NCBI RefSeq assembly: GCF_025244665.1
Contig: NZ_CP104205.1
Span: 3,655,001-3,719,000, forward strand
From: Maribacter litopenaei
GTDB taxonomy: Bacteria > Bacteroidota > Bacteroidia > Flavobacteriales > Flavobacteriaceae
Direction of reading: 5' to 3'
DNA: 64,000 nt
The translations under genes and the position numbers were made by a program. Numbering within the stretch: the stretch's first letter is position 1; the number at the start of each line of letters is the position of its first letter. Of the stretch, positions 40,646 to 52,507 are shown piece by piece. The notes beneath the pieces are model-generated. The model saw nothing but the letters and a program-made list of their open reading frames with translations. It searched no databases and was not told the DNA's origin.

Positions 40646-43600
40646 TGTCCTTGAAATACTCTTTAACCAAATTCTGAAAATTTTGGCGCAAAGGTAAGGC
40701 TTGTCTATTTAAAATTTCTATCTCGTTACGATAATTCTCTAGTAATGAGGGCTTGGTAATAATAGGATTAGTGAAGTCTTTTTTATTGCTATTACTTTCT
40801 CTCTCTGTTTTTTTGCCCTGTTTTAATGTAGCATTCTCCAGTTTCAACAATTCATATTGAATGGTGTTGGCCTTGCTGAGGGTGCGTTCTGTTATACCGT
40901 TTTCAAGAAGATCATTCTGAAAGTCCTCCATTTGGCGCAAGAGTTTTTCCCCAAGATTTCTATCACCTTCGTTGATTAAATTCTGTAATTGTTGTTCCAA
41001 TTCTTGTTTTATCTTTTGTTGCTCTTGATAGATTTCATAGATTTCTTGCAGTTCGGATTCACTCAAACCTCCCTGTCCTTGTGAACCATTCCCGTCTCCT
41101 TGTTTTCCGTTAGGACCTCCTTCTCCTTCTCCGGATTGCCCACCTTCACCTTGACTATTTCCTTTATTGCCTTGTTTTCCTTGTAATTCATTCTCTCCAT
41201 CGTTACCCTCTCCACTGTTGGGAGTTCCTTGGCTTCCGTTTTGTCCTTTTTGTTGTTCTCCTTGTTGCCCCGATTGTCCCTGACTGCCTGACTCTCCCAT
41301 TTTTTCTCCCAGGGACTGTTGTTTTTTAATGATATCCGGCAATTGAAAACCTTCCTGGCTTTGACCACTTCTCTGCCCCATTTGCATACTTTGTTGCATG
41401 TTCTCAAGAACATGGGCAAGAAAATCAGCTAAACTATTGGAAGCGGTGAGCACATATTTTTGATAGGATACTCCTTGGTATATTTGTCCTTCGGCAACAC
41501 TTTCCAGGGATTTGTCAATGTTGTAATATACCTCGGTAATTTGTTCATTTACAAATTCTGAAAGTTCGGCCTGTCTCAAGGATAGGGCAAACAAACTGTC
41601 ATCCACATGTTCAAAAAGGCTTCTCAATTCCTTTTGATTTTTTACAGTCTCAGAATAATGGGAGATATCTTCCCTGTCCTGAACACTAAGTTTATCATAT
41701 AAACTTTCTTGTTTAAAAGAGAAAATGATAAGGTTGTCCAATATTTGCCGTAGCATTTCAGCATCTTCTGCAGCTGACGAGCCACTTGAGCCACCACTTA
41801 TAGAAGATTTGCTCAATTCTTCGCTCATTTCCTTCATCTTTTGCGCTGCGGACTTTTGGTTTTGCCTTGTTTTATTTGCATTTTCCTCCATCCCTTGGCT
41901 ATCCGAGCTTTGTTCTGCCCCTTGGTGCTTTCTTATTTCTTCCAGCGCGTTGCTTTGATTTTGTTTTACTCCCTCCTCCTTATTCTTGTCAATAGTTAAA
42001 TCAACAGGTTTCTTTAGTTCGGCATTATCCTTTTTGAGGTTTTCGAGTTCCTTGGCGATATCGTCAAAATCATTGTTTAGCTTTTCCTGCTCCTTTTCTG
42101 AAAAGTCTTTCCCAATAAATAAATCAGAAAGGATTTCTTGTCTTTCTGATAGTTTTTCTAGGTCATTTGCCAATTGTGCGGCCTTTTCGGTGACGTAATA
42201 ACGTTTGGTAAGTTCAACGAGCTGTTCAAGGTTTCGTTCGGAGTTTTGTTGTTTCTTTCCTAATTCTTCTAAACGCTTCGCCAATTCTTCCTTATTTATT
42301 TTATCGGCAATTTTATTGAGCTCTTCTAGCAGTTTTTGGTTCTTTTTGGCCTCAATTTCTTGGCGCTCCAATCGCTCCTGTAAAAGTTGGTTCAGTTTAT
42401 CGTCTTTCGTGCCTTTTTCAAGATTGTCCTTCAGTTCTTTGCTGAACTTTTCCATTAATTGTTCCTGGCGCTCCTGTTTTTCAAGAAAATCCTTTACTTG
42501 GTTTTTATCATTGAAGTCCAACTGGTTTTTTTCTTTCTGTAGTGCATTGATTTCTTTGAGGGTTTCCCTTTGCTCTGCTGCCTTCTCTAGGGATTTGTCT
42601 AGGTTGTTGATTAGTGACTGTTGAGACTCTAACTCTTTGTTTTTCAATTGATTAACGTCTAATATGTTCTGACTGAAAACAGAGCTTTTTACCGATTTAC
42701 CACCATGAATGGCATCATTGTCGGTGATTCTAAAGTAAAACGCATAAGTTTTTCCCTCCTCTAAATTGAGACCGAGATGGAAAAGTGTAGTAGAAGTTAT
42801 GAAAATTGGTGTTTGGAGCGTTCAGTTCAAGAATCCTTTCGTTTTCCTCGTTTCCTTGTTCGTAATAGACCAAATCAATCTTTTTAATACCATAATCATC
42901 TGTGGCCTCTCCCGTATAATAGGAAACATTGGGTTCCAACGAGTCCAAAACCTGCTCTACTTTAACCGTCGGAAACGCGTCCTTAATCACTTGAAAAGAA
43001 TAATTTAGGGTCTCATAATCTCGAACGTTATCATTTGAAGTGGCCAATTGGTAGTCCCAGTTGGAATATATCCTCCGGGAAAGACTAAAATCATCTTGGC
43101 TTCTATCCAAGAGCAAGGCAGTATCCTTCGTCACCAGTTTGATTTCTTGGGTGTCCTGCCCTTTTATTTCCCAAGTAACCCTTGTTCCTTACGGAATGAT
43201 TGCGTTACCAGTACTTTTTATTACCTCGCTACGCTTATTTATGTAGTTTGGAAACTCCAAACGCATATTAAAATCAGAAATGGCAGGGGCTTTTAAGGCG
43301 ATCAGTTCATATTCACGGGATTGTATCCCATTACCTTTAAAAACAAAGCGACCCGAAGATATGGGAGGCGATAGGGTATATTGATAAATGCCATTTTCTT
43401 CTTGTAGCAGTATCTCCTTTCCCTCTAATTCTACATAGACATTTTCAGGTTTTACAGTGCCCACTGTTGAAACTTGAAAAGTAAACGGATCACTTTCAAT
43501 TACCTTTAATTGAGGGTTCATTAACTCAAACCGAAAAGGTGCAGGCGGTTCATAGGCAAGATTATAATTGACTACTCGAGTATAACTACCAAAAAAGGAA

Positions 43601-44119
43601 CTCCAATTGCCGGACAACCACAAGAAGCCGATAAGTATCAAAGGGAACACCACGTACTTTAAATATTTAAGGGGTTCTTTGGTGTTAATGGCTCGTTTGA
43701 AAGGTACGGTGTTCATTTGCTCCGAGCGTTGTTCTATACTAGCCAACAACAATTCGGATTTTTCTGGTTGGTCGGCAAGGTCCAAGAGGTTGAATAGTTT
43801 GTCGCCAACTTCTCGGAAAATGTTTTCCCACCATGAGGGATGCGTCCTTGGTTGTAATTCCCTTTTTCAGCTTAAACAGATAAAATAAGGGAACACCAAT
43901 ATATTTATAGAGCAAAAAAGCTTCAACTCCCAAGAAAACAAGAAACAAAGAGAGCCTTCCGGTAGAATTTAACCAAAGAGCGAATTCAAGGCCCACCACC
44001 GCCAAGAAAAACATCATTCCCGGAACCACAAAAAGGATAACACCCTTTATCAACTTACGGGTATAAAAGGTTCGTATAAACTCGTTTAACTTTTCTAATA
44101 TGTCGTGGTAAAACTGCAA
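40638..44119 (-). CDS. DUF4175 large membrane protein, two frameshifts and one in-frame stop
   Basis: About 1,160-residue protein conserved in Flavobacteria upstream of ybeY. Two N-terminal TM helices (LIKGVILFVVPGMMFFLAVVG, LSLFLVFLGVEAFLLYKYI), a third (KYVVFPLILIGFLWLSG), beta-rich extracytoplasmic region, then a long coiled coil (residues about 490-900) very rich in Glu, Lys and Gln. A low-complexity Gly/Gln/Ser/Asn tract follows at about plus 41060-41330. Breaks: 43811-43816, 43189-43194 (CCGTAA, in-frame TAA for CCGGAA) and 42772-42777. Function not established; likely envelope-associated. Confidence 0.8.
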
Positions 44120-44302
44120 TTTTCGTGGATTTTTATACCAAGATATAAGGTTTTGGATTTTAAGGTTAGAAAAATTTGTTAAAAGGCACTTAATCTGTGA
44201 CTTAAACCAAGTTAAAAGTAAAACGGAATTGATAGCCTAAATTTATTTCTAATACCGTAAACACCACTTTTACCCCAACATCCCTTTTTATACCTTTGCC
44301 AA

Positions 44303-45825
44303 ATGACAAAAAAAGTACGAGTTAGGTTTGCACCAAGTCCCACATGACCGTTACACATTGGGGGCGTGAGAACGGCCCTTTTTAATTATTTATTTGCCAA
44401 GAAAAACCAGGGCGATTTTATACTTCGAATAGAAGATACAGATCAAAATAGGTTTGTGGAAGGCGCAGAGCAGTATATTGTTGATTCCTTGAATTGGTGT
44501 GGAATTCCGTTTGATGAAGGGCCATCTTCGCCAACCACAAAAGGAAACACTTTGGGCAAATACGGCCCTTATAGGCAAAGTGAACGCAAACATCTTCACA
44601 AAAAATTCGCCGAGGATTTGATAGACAGCGGAAAGGCCTATTACGCTTTTGATACTGCCGAAAAATTGGATTTTCATCGGAAAGATCACGAGGCCAAAGG
44701 CAAGACCTTCATATATAATTGGCACAACCGGCTTAAACTTGACAATTCGTTGTCCATGATGCCGAAGAAGTTCAGAAAAGAATTGATTCCGGGGAAGATT
44801 ACGTCATTCGGTTTCTAACCCCTCCGGATGAGAAACTACATCTAAAGGACATCATTCGCGGAGACATAGAAATAGACACCAACACGTTGGATGACAAGGT
44901 GCTATTTAAAAGTGATGGTATGCCTACCTATCATCTTGCAAATATTGTCGACGACCATTTAATGGAGATTAGCCATGTGATACGAGGAGAGGAGTGGTTG
45001 CCGTCATTGGCCCTGCACCAGCAGTTATACGATGCTTTTGGGTGGGAAGCGCCCCAATTTGCACACTTGCCATTGATTATGAAGCCTGTTGGTAAAGGAA
45101 AGTTGAGTAAGCGAGATGGCGAAAAGGGAGGGTTCCCTGTTTTTCCTTTATCTTGGAACGAGTCCATTGGTTATAGGGAAGCGGGATATTTTCCGGAAGC
45201 GGTGGTAAATTTTTTAGCCTTACTAGGGTGGAACCCCGGAACGGAACAGGAGCTTTTTAGTTTGGGCGAATTGGTTGAGTCGTTTTCCTTGGACCGAGTA
45301 AATAAGTCCGGGGCTCGTTTCGACCCGGACAAAACCAAGTGGTATAATCAACAATATATGCATCAGATGGATGATGCTGTTTTGGCCAGGTCATACCAAC
45401 AAGAACTTTCAGATAAAGGAGTAGGGTCTGTGTCCGAGGAATTTGTACAAAAGGTAGTTAGCCTCATAAAGGAGAGGGCCACCTTTGTTTCCGATTTTTG
45501 GGAGCTCAGTGATTACTTTTTCAAAGCACCTGACCAGTATGACGAGAAGGCCGTGAAAAAACAATGGAAGGAAGACACAAGTAAAATCATGGAGGATTTA
45601 AGCCATGTATTGGAAAGTATAGTGGACTTTTCTTCTGAAAAGGTAGAAGAGGTCGTAAAGGCCTGGATTTCCGAAAAGGAACTGTCATTTGGAAAAGTGA
45701 TGCCTCCGTTGCGGTTGGTTTTGGTGGGAGAGATGAAAGGGCCTCACATTTTTGATATTATGTCGATGATAGGGAAAGAAGAAAGTAAGGGGCGAATTCG
45801 GAGGGCAATTAGTATCCTAGGATAA
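44303..45825 (+). CDS. gltX: Glutamate-tRNA ligase, one in-frame stop and one frameshift
   Basis: Class I synthetase charging tRNA-Glu. VRVRFAPSPT then LHIGGVRTALFNYL (HIGH-type), ERKHLHKKF, and KLSKRDG (KMSKS). In-frame TGA at 44345-44347 stands where the universal SPTGP glycine belongs; ACC GGA would restore it. A frameshift at 44754-44757 interrupts DAEEVQKRIDSGEDYVIRFL. Full repaired length 507, normal for the family. Essential gene, so the lesions are probably not real. Confidence 0.95.
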
Positions 45826-45841
45826 TGAAACGCGCTGATTA

Positions 45842-47551
45842 TCATTGAACAATAGAAGAGTTTATTGAAATATCTGCGTATTCCCATGACTTTGAAAATG
45901 CCCGCCCGGTTTCCGATTCCTTTTCAGTTTCATTTTTTCCCTTGTAGGCCAATTCTAAACCTTTAAGTGCCCAACCGTTTTTTGGCAATCTCTCAAGATC
46001 TTCTTGATAAGTCAAAATAGCATCATCAAACCTTCCTGCGGACAACTGTGCATGGCCCAAATAGTGTCTAACGGAGAAAAACCAATCAGGAGGCTCATTA
46101 TAATTAAGACCATCTTCTATGGCTATAGCCTCCCTTAGAACTTGTATGCTTTCATCTTCTTTTCCTTCCGATAGCAACAACTGTGAATTCAGCACTTTAT
46201 GGGCTATTTGAACCAAATCATATACCGTATTGATGTCCCAAATAGTTATTTCCTTAAGTTTTTCATTCTCAGCTATTTTCCTTAGTTCCCTTAACTCCAA
46301 GTTTGCTTTGGAGATTTGATTTTTACCTAGATAAGCCATGCCCTTTGCGTAGTGTAATATTGCGCTTGGATATTCCAATTCGGGAACCTCGTTGGCCAAC
46401 CCAAGAATGCTATCCCACTTTCCAAACTTTACGAAAACATAGTAGGGAATAGTATAATAATGTTGTAAGGTACCCCAACCAGGTTCTTTCATAAGTTGAA
46501 GATTGGCGTTTTTTGAGACCGCATTAGCCGCGTAAATAGCCCAATGCCCATTGCCTTCCGGAGTAGCTGTTGCTGCCATAAAATGTTGATTATGGGGATA
46601 ATATGACAAGGGGTAAACACCCTGTGCATTGCAGGCTGCCACATAGGAGCTATCCACCTCAATAGCATTAATATTAGCCAGGGTTCCTTTATGATAATCT
46701 CCGGTTCTTATGTAAATATGGGAGGGCATATGTACTAGGTGACCAGCATTAGGGACTATACCATCATCAAACTTCTTTGCGCTTGGCAGACCTTTGCCGG
46801 GGTTTTTCGATTGTTCTACGGCATGAATAAAAAAATGATTGGCTCCGGGATGATTGGGGTGAATTGACAACACATTCTGCAAAGCTTCCAATATTTCGGG
46901 TGTCCAAGGTTTTATTTGACCGTCTTTTTCATAAAGATCCCACTTGTGTAGATTCATTAATGATTCGGCATATAGGGTTCCTATTTCGGAATCATTGGGA
47001 TATTGTTCATATAAAAGTCTCATTGCGCCGGAATAGGCTACATCCAAGTGACGTCTGTCTACAGCGGGTTCTTTTACATATCTTTTGGACATGGCATAAA
47101 TGATTCCTTTTTCTTTTTCATTTGTGCTATTTTTGGATAAATCAAGGGCTTTTTGAATAGCCTCGTAGGCCCTTTCATAGTTATCATCTTCCATTCCTGC
47201 ATTATAATTGGGCCCAAGGACATAAGCATAACCCCAATATGCCATAGCACAAGTGGAATCTAGCTTTGTGGCGTAGTAAAATGAGCGGGCAGCTTCTGCA
47301 TGGTTAAAGCCGTAAGATAGTACCATGCCTTGGTCAAAATAATCCTGAACGACACTTTTTTCGGTTTCAATGGGATATGAAAGATTGCCCATTCCTTCAA
47401 ACAAGGGAGCTTTATTCGAAGTTTTATACCACTCACGATCAGAAACAACGGGGGCACAACTGTAGTTAGAAGTAACAAGAGGTGTTTTAACTTGTTCTTT
47501 ACAAGAAAAAAAGAACATAATAACAGACCCCAACAATATCCTATATGCCAT
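45842..47551 (-). CDS. Tetratricopeptide-repeat lipoprotein
   Basis: 569 residues, frame intact. Lipoprotein signal (LLGSVIMFFFSC) with start at 47551, then many helix pairs of TPR type (AEAARSFYYATKLDSTCAMAYWGYAYVLG, RAYEAIQKALDLSKN). A His-rich central part (HVLNSQLL, HLVHMPSHIYIRTGDYHKGT) is conserved in a family of Bacteroidetes proteins of unknown role. Not an enzyme I recognise. Confidence 0.75.
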   Translation of the reverse strand: MAYRILLGSVIMFFFSCKEQVKTPLVTSNYSCAPVVSDREWYKTSNKAPLFEGMGNLSYPIETEKSVVQDYFDQGMVLSYGFNHAEAARSFYYATKLDSTCAMAYWGYAYVLGPNYNAGMEDDNYERAYEAIQKALDLSKNSTNEKEKGIIYAMSKRYVKEPAVDRRHLDVAYSGAMRLLYEQYPNDSEIGTLYAESLMNLHKWDLYEKDGQIKPWTPEILEALQNVLSIHPNHPGANHFFIHAVEQSKNPGKGLPSAKKFDDGIVPNAGHLVHMPSHIYIRTGDYHKGTLANINAIEVDSSYVAACNAQGVYPLSYYPHNQHFMAATATPEGNGHWAIYAANAVSKNANLQLMKEPGWGTLQHYYTIPYYVFVKFGKWDSILGLANEVPELEYPSAILHYAKGMAYLGKNQISKANLELRELRKIAENEKLKEITIWDINTVYDLVQIAHKVLNSQLLLSEGKEDESIQVLREAIAIEDGLNYNEPPDWFFSVRHYLGHAQLSAGRFDDAILTYQEDLERLPKNGWALKGLELAYKGKNETEKESETGRAFSKSWEYADISINSSIVQ

Positions 47552-47629
47552 GACCAAATAATTTAATGGAAAACAGAGTGTTACACATTAAATTTAGTAA
47601 AAGTCCTAAGAAAAAGGCCCAAATAAATT

Positions 47630-48907
47630 TCAATTAAGTGTTTTTTTCAACACATTCAAATCCCCGTCGATGTCTTTGGGAATTTCCAGCCCCAATATTT
47701 CACACACTAAGGGATATATATGGATGTTTTTAAATGAACCTATTTCATAATCGCTTTTAAAACTAGGCCCATTGGCATAGAAAATTCCATGCATCTCCTT
47801 TTGCCTTGGATCATAGCCATGGACTCCGAAGGGTGTTTTCGATTTTGAAATGACCTTGTCGATCTTTTCTTGTTTCGCAAAATAATAGCCAAAATCGGGA
47901 ATGACCTGGATTTCTCCCCAATCGGGGTTTTACGGGGTATATTCAAACCCAGGCGTTTCGGTGGTTTTGTAGACTTTAAAATGATTTTCCTTTTGTTTCA
48001 AATTCAGGAGAATAGAGTCTTCTTTGAGGTTATTATTTAAATGGATATTTAAAATGGCCCCATTATCCACCACTGTGTAAAGCGAATCATTCAAGATAGG
48101 GTCAACAGGAATATACCGTTCTTTGGGCACATTTGCCATACCATGGTCGGATACGATTATAATATCCACAGATAACTTGGTGGCTTGAACACCTTCATAC
48201 AGGGCTTTAAGATTTTGATCCAAGGCCATCAAGGTTCTTTTGAGCTCCGCACCCCCATTTGGTCCAAATCGATGGCCTACATCATCCATGTCGGAAAAAT
48301 ACATGGTAATTAGATGGGGTCTTTTGGTTTCCGGCAAAGAAAGCCATTGAAGCACCTCTGAGACCCTCTCCTCGTTTTTCACGGACGCATCGTACTTTTT
48401 GTAGTACGAAGGCCGGATACCTTGGATATTCGCTTCTGACCCCACAAAAAAATAACTGGCCGACAGCATTCCTGATTTTGCCGCCTGTATCCACAGGGGT
48501 GTGCCGTTATAAAATGTACCATCTTCCACAAACTCCCTATTCCCAATACGATAGGTCCGGTCTTTCTTATGGCTGTAAAAGGAATTTCCAACAATCCCGT
48601 GCTTATCAGGGTACATTCCTGTGGCGATGGTGTAATGGTTTGGAAAGGTTTTGGAAGGAAAAGACGGAATTAAGGACGAGGCCTTTACCCCGTTTTGAAT
48701 GAAACTTTTCAAAAAAGGAGGGTTGAATCGTTCCACATAGTCCCATCTGAAACCATCCAGGGAAACGAGAATTACATAGGGTTTGTCTAAAGATTCTCTT
48801 GAATTCTTAACGGGAGGATAAACGGTGCCAATACTGCTTTTACATGAAGAAATCAGTACTAAAAAGAGATTTAGTAAAAGCCAGCAAGCCTTGTTTCTTA
48901 GGGACAT
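47630..48907 (-). CDS. Ectonucleotide pyrophosphatase/phosphodiesterase-type lipoprotein, one in-frame stop
   Basis: Alkaline-phosphatase-superfamily hydrolase. Lipoprotein signal (LLNLFLVLISSC), first Asp in VSLDGFRWDYV, Thr nucleophile in PSKTFPNHYTI, metal residues in FSDMDDVGHRFGP and IIVSDHGM, as in NPP enzymes. In-frame TAA at 47930-47932 (CCG TAA AAC) ends the apparent protein at 325. The frame continues to GYDPRQKEMHGIFYANGPSF and a real TGA at 47630, giving 425 residues. CCG GAA would restore it. Periplasmic cleavage of nucleotide or other phosphodiesters is likely. Confidence 0.87.
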
Positions 48908-48995
48908 AAGCGAATCGATAAAAATCCTGCCCCTAAAATAGGACTTCTAAGAAATGAAACAAAGAAATACACCTAGCAAGTACCGTATGAAATTA

Positions 48996-49734
48996 TCAGT
49001 TTGATTTTACGAGTACGTTTACCATGGTTACGACTCCAATTAACAAAATAAGCACCAAGGAAATGGTCTTGAATTTATCCTGTTCGATATAATGAAGAAT
49101 TCGCTTTCCCGGATAAGTACCCGAAACTCCAATAACCAATAGAAACGGCAGATAAATGAGGTGTTCCTTATGGATATACCCATTATTGAAATAAACAAAG
49201 GTTCTAGTGAAATCTATGAAGAAATCTATAAAGGCGGAAGTTGCAATAAAGACACTCTTTTCCAAATTGAAAGCAGCCATGGTGAGGCCACGAATGGCAC
49301 CTCCAGTTCCTAATAGCCCGGCGGAGAAGCCTGACAAAATTCCTCCAGTTACAGCATTATTTCTATCTGGACGTATAACAAGGTCTTTTTTGATTAGAAA
49401 CAAAAGACTTAATGCTACCGAGAAAAACCGCTAGAATAATTTCTAAATAAAGACTATCAACGATTTTGGTCAGATATCCGCCTATGATAACAAATAGTAC
49501 AGATGGAAGACCAATATGTAAAAGTAGTTTCTTGTCTAGCCCCTTTTTGAACAGAACGATTTTACTAATGTTGCTAAACAAGTGAAACAACGCGGTAAGA
49601 CCAAGAACAAAATGAAAATCAAAAAAGAAATTGCCTATGGGAACAAAGAAAACGGAGGATCCAAAACCCCCAACTGTACCTACAATTTCAGCCACTAAGG
49701 CGAATAGCAAAAAGAGAGAATTTAATTTACCCAC
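48996..49734 (-). CDS. Sulfite exporter TauE/SafE family protein, one frameshift
   Basis: Membrane protein with about eight TM helices, 246 residues after repair. Two TauE half-repeats: LVAEIVGTVGGFGSSVFFVPIG and LSGFSAGLLGTGGAIRGLTMAAF. The break at 49418-49423 repairs to TCCGG, giving AVFPVALSLLFLIKKDL. Possibly an anion/sulfur-compound exporter; substrate unknown. Confidence 0.85.
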
Positions 49735-49869
49735 AGGATTGGTTTCGGGTTGATGGCATCAAGGGCAATTTACGTGATAAACGAGATATAACCACCATAT
49801 GGATTGTAAAGATCTTCAATTTCGTTTTGTCTCAAATACCTTTTGGGTCCTGCCTGATGTCGCGTTATC

Positions 49870-50504
49870 TCAAATATACTTATGGGAACCATCGCATGAG
49901 GGCATTTTTTTGGATTGTCCACAGACACAATCATGAAAACCCTTTCCATCGAAAATACGGGATTTATATTTTTCAATTCTCGATGTTCTTGTTGCTGATT
50001 GCTTCGCGCCTGAAAAATAAAGTAAATATCCTTTTTGTCGACCTGGAGTAAGCTTTTCAAATGCAGTTTTGAGGTCCGAATCTTCTTCAAAGGCTCTTTG
50101 TAGTTCTTCGGGAAAATCCATTTCTTCCGGCATGCTGTATTCAACTTTTAACCCTGATTTTTCTATTTCAATAGCCTCAAAAATATAGGCCTTAATGACA
50201 GGCGTCAACCGGATGATTTCCTTTGTATCCGTAAATGGAGCCACACGGGCCGATTGTGTGTTTTCCCCTTGTTGTTTTAAAATACCGTTATCATCCTTTA
50301 ACAGGCTTCCCTTAAAAAAACCAAGGCAGCAAAAATTTTTAAAGGGCCGAGAAGTGCGATATTCTTGCCCTTATGGGTATAACATGGATTGCGCCATTTG
50401 AATTCTTCTTCCAACCCACAATCAAGCAGTATTTTTCGAAGCTCGGTTAGTTCTTCGTGCCAGTTTTTTTGTCTTAAAAGAAAATCGGAGACTTTAGGAT
50501 TCAT
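49870..50504 (-). CDS. YdeI-like/DUF1801 protein with C-terminal CDGSH iron-sulfur motif, one frameshift
   Basis: About 211 residues. N-terminal DUF1801 part (CGLEEEFKWRNPCYTHKGKNIALLG) and YdeI part (LTPGRQKGYLLYFSGAKQSATRTSRIEKY). The C-terminus then reads DCVCGQSKKMPSCDGSH: Cys-x-Cys, seven residues, Pro-x-Cys-Asp-Gly-Ser-His, the complete 2Fe-2S ligand set of CDGSH proteins. The break near 50314-50320 is a T-run shortened by one (restores LVFFKGSLLKDD). It is the only lesion I could not place at a CCGG site. Function unknown. Confidence 0.8.
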
Positions 50505-50534
50505 CCCACCAAGTTAAAAATAATAGGACTATGC

Positions 50535-51374
50535 TTAACTATTGCTTATTGGTTTTTGAAAAACCCCGCTTCTCAGCTCTAATGCACCGGATTTAAGGTG
50601 CGTTAGTAAGTTGAGTAACTTTGGCTTGGTGGTTTCGCCCATAAGCACATTGAGGCCAATTTTAGGCGGATCATGTTCCTTTAGTCGGGCGACCAAAGAT
50701 TCAAAAAATTCAATTCCAGCTAGTGTCTGGTCTGTTTCTCTTTCTAAAAGCAAACCCTTTGATAGCAGAATGTGGTCCATTTCCTCCGCAGTGATTAGAA
50801 AGCTTAGGTCTGAAGTACCCGCCCATGGCATGGGATAGGTAACGGGGGCAACCCCCTTTTTTAAAATATCGTAATAGAGGAAATAACCACCTGGTCTTAA
50901 TACCCGAATGATTTCTGAATAAAGCTTCTCTTTGTCCGGAATGTTCATTTGAACGTGTTGCGTCCATACCACGTCAAAAGTGTTCTGCTCAAACGGCAGA
51001 TTTGTAGCATCGCCTTGGATGAACGATGTTTTTTGAGCTAAACCGACCAATTTGGAAAGCTCCTTGGCCGTTCTAATGTATTCATTGCTTAAGTCAATTC
51101 CGGTCACACGGCAAGAATATTCATCGGCGAGCATCCTGCAGGGACCACCCAGGCCACAGCCCACATCGAGCACCGTCTTGTCTTTCATAGAAATACTAGC
51201 CGCAAGTTCTTTGGAGACAGCCGCTCCCCTTACGTGAAATTCATCAACTGCGGAAATATCCGCGCGACGAACTTGGCCCGTTTTGATACCCTGCTCTTGA
51301 AGTCGATTCAAAATATCTTCATAAAGGTCCGGTTGGTTATAATGTGCATTCAGCTTGAGTTCAAGGCCTTCCAT
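50535..51374 (-). CDS. SAM-dependent methyltransferase (UbiE/sarcosine-methyltransferase-like)
   Basis: 279 residues, frame intact. VLDVGCGLGGPCRMLADE (motif I), VTGIDLSNEYI, FDVVWTQHVQMNIPDK, VLRPGGYFLYYDIL. Resembles small-molecule N/C-methyltransferases such as glycine/sarcosine or phosphoethanolamine methyltransferases. ATG at 51374 (MEGLELKLNAHYN) is preferred to the upstream in-frame start at 51503. Acceptor unknown. Confidence 0.83.
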   Translation of the reverse strand: MEGLELKLNAHYNQPDLYEDILNRLQEQGIKTGQVRRADISAVDEFHVRGAAVSKELAASISMKDKTVLDVGCGLGGPCRMLADEYSCRVTGIDLSNEYIRTAKELSKLVGLAQKTSFIQGDATNLPFEQNTFDVVWTQHVQMNIPDKEKLYSEIIRVLRPGGYFLYYDILKKGVAPVTYPMPWAGTSDLSFLITAEEMDHILLSKGLLLERETDQTLAGIEFFESLVARLKEHDPPKIGLNVLMGETTKPKLLNLLTHLKSGALELRSGVFQKPISNS

Positions 51375-51480
51375 AATATGAACTTTTTTGGCAAGTCTTT
51401 GGGCAGATAATACACCCTGTTGGTTATTACTACTAAAAGTAGCCCAATGGTTAAAATTAACACCCTTGCATCTAGGTAAT

Positions 51481-52463
51481 TTAATATTCGGATACGGAAG
51501 CAACCTCTAATTTACGCATGGCCTCTCCCTCAACCAATTTATAACCGATTTGTCTAGTACCTCCGGTTGGAGCTGCATTTGTGTCTCCTGCTTTGTAGAT
51601 AGGAAACCGATGAACCAACGTGTTTTCGATCAACGAGAATTCATCATGTCCCATATATCCCTGATTTATGTTTTTATTCTCTGAGATAGGAGGAAAGTAT
51701 ACTTGACTCATGGATTTCATATTGTTCACCGAAAATGCATACACCTTGCAGTAACTTCCACTTCCTTTCGATTGTGTAAACACTAAAAGTTCAGGGGAAC
51801 CATCAGAATTAAGATCTTCAACCTCCGCATCGACCACTTCCTCACCCGTAATGGTAAAAGTTTCGTTATAATCTTTCCCGTCAAGACCAAAAGTATATAT
51901 GGATAGGATGTTTCCCTTGTTTTTAGGCGCTGCGGAAACATTAAAGCCAATGCCCTGTAAATTCAGCACTTTGGAAAAGGAAGTAGGATCGACCTGGCTT
52001 TCGTCCAACGAGCCCTCTATTTTATTGTAGATTCCGGCCAAACTGGCCCCACCATTACAGAAAAAGGATAAGACAAATTCGTCCTCCGAGGATATTTCCA
52101 AAGCCCCTTCTGAAAAAGAGAATAAAATGTCGTTACCATCATAGACGGCCCTAAAGATGTTCCTCTTTTCTTTGTAAGCATTGGTGTCAAATGTACAGGT
52201 GGGTCTTTTCTTGTCCGCCCGGACCTTACAGAAACGGAAATACTGTTTTCATCCAATGTACGGATTGAGACCCCCACCCAATCGTATCCTTCGCTTCGTT
52301 TTGCATAGCTTTCGTCCGTATAATTTCCCTCTAGGATACTATTTTCCGGAGAAACGGTATCGGGCACCACTGTACTTGTTTCGGGTGCTTTTGTCTCTTT
52401 TGTGCCTTCCTTGCAGGCATTGAAGAGAAGGAATACCATGACAAGGAAAAGGATATTTCTCAT
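51481..52463 (-). CDS. Lipoprotein of unknown function, one frameshift
   Basis: Repaired length about 327. Lipoprotein signal MRNILFLVMVFLLFNAC fixes the start at 52463. Beta-rich body with AEVEDLNSDGSPELLVFTQ, which looks like an FG-GAP/VCBS calcium-loop segment, and GDTNAAPTGGTRQIGYKL near the end. The break near 52235-52238 repairs as TCCGG, giving ISGFCKVRADKKRPTCTFDT. Last gene of a run of five lipoprotein genes on this strand. Not recognised. Confidence 0.7.
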
Positions 52464-52507
52464 AATACAGATAAATTGAAACGTTCCTTTGAAAGTACAA
52501 AAAATCT

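Noticed and set aside
44345-44347. In-frame TGA in gltX read as glycine (alternative genetic code) or selenocysteine
   Set aside because: TGA is a genuine stop elsewhere in the window (47630, 24025). The same pattern of disruption uses TAA in other genes, and no SECIS-like structure was noticed. A damaged CCGG site explains it better.
49770-49869. Reading frame after the CDGSH stop (ending near 49770) as an extra domain
   Set aside because: It is in another frame from the CDGSH part, has no start of its own, and resembles nothing known.
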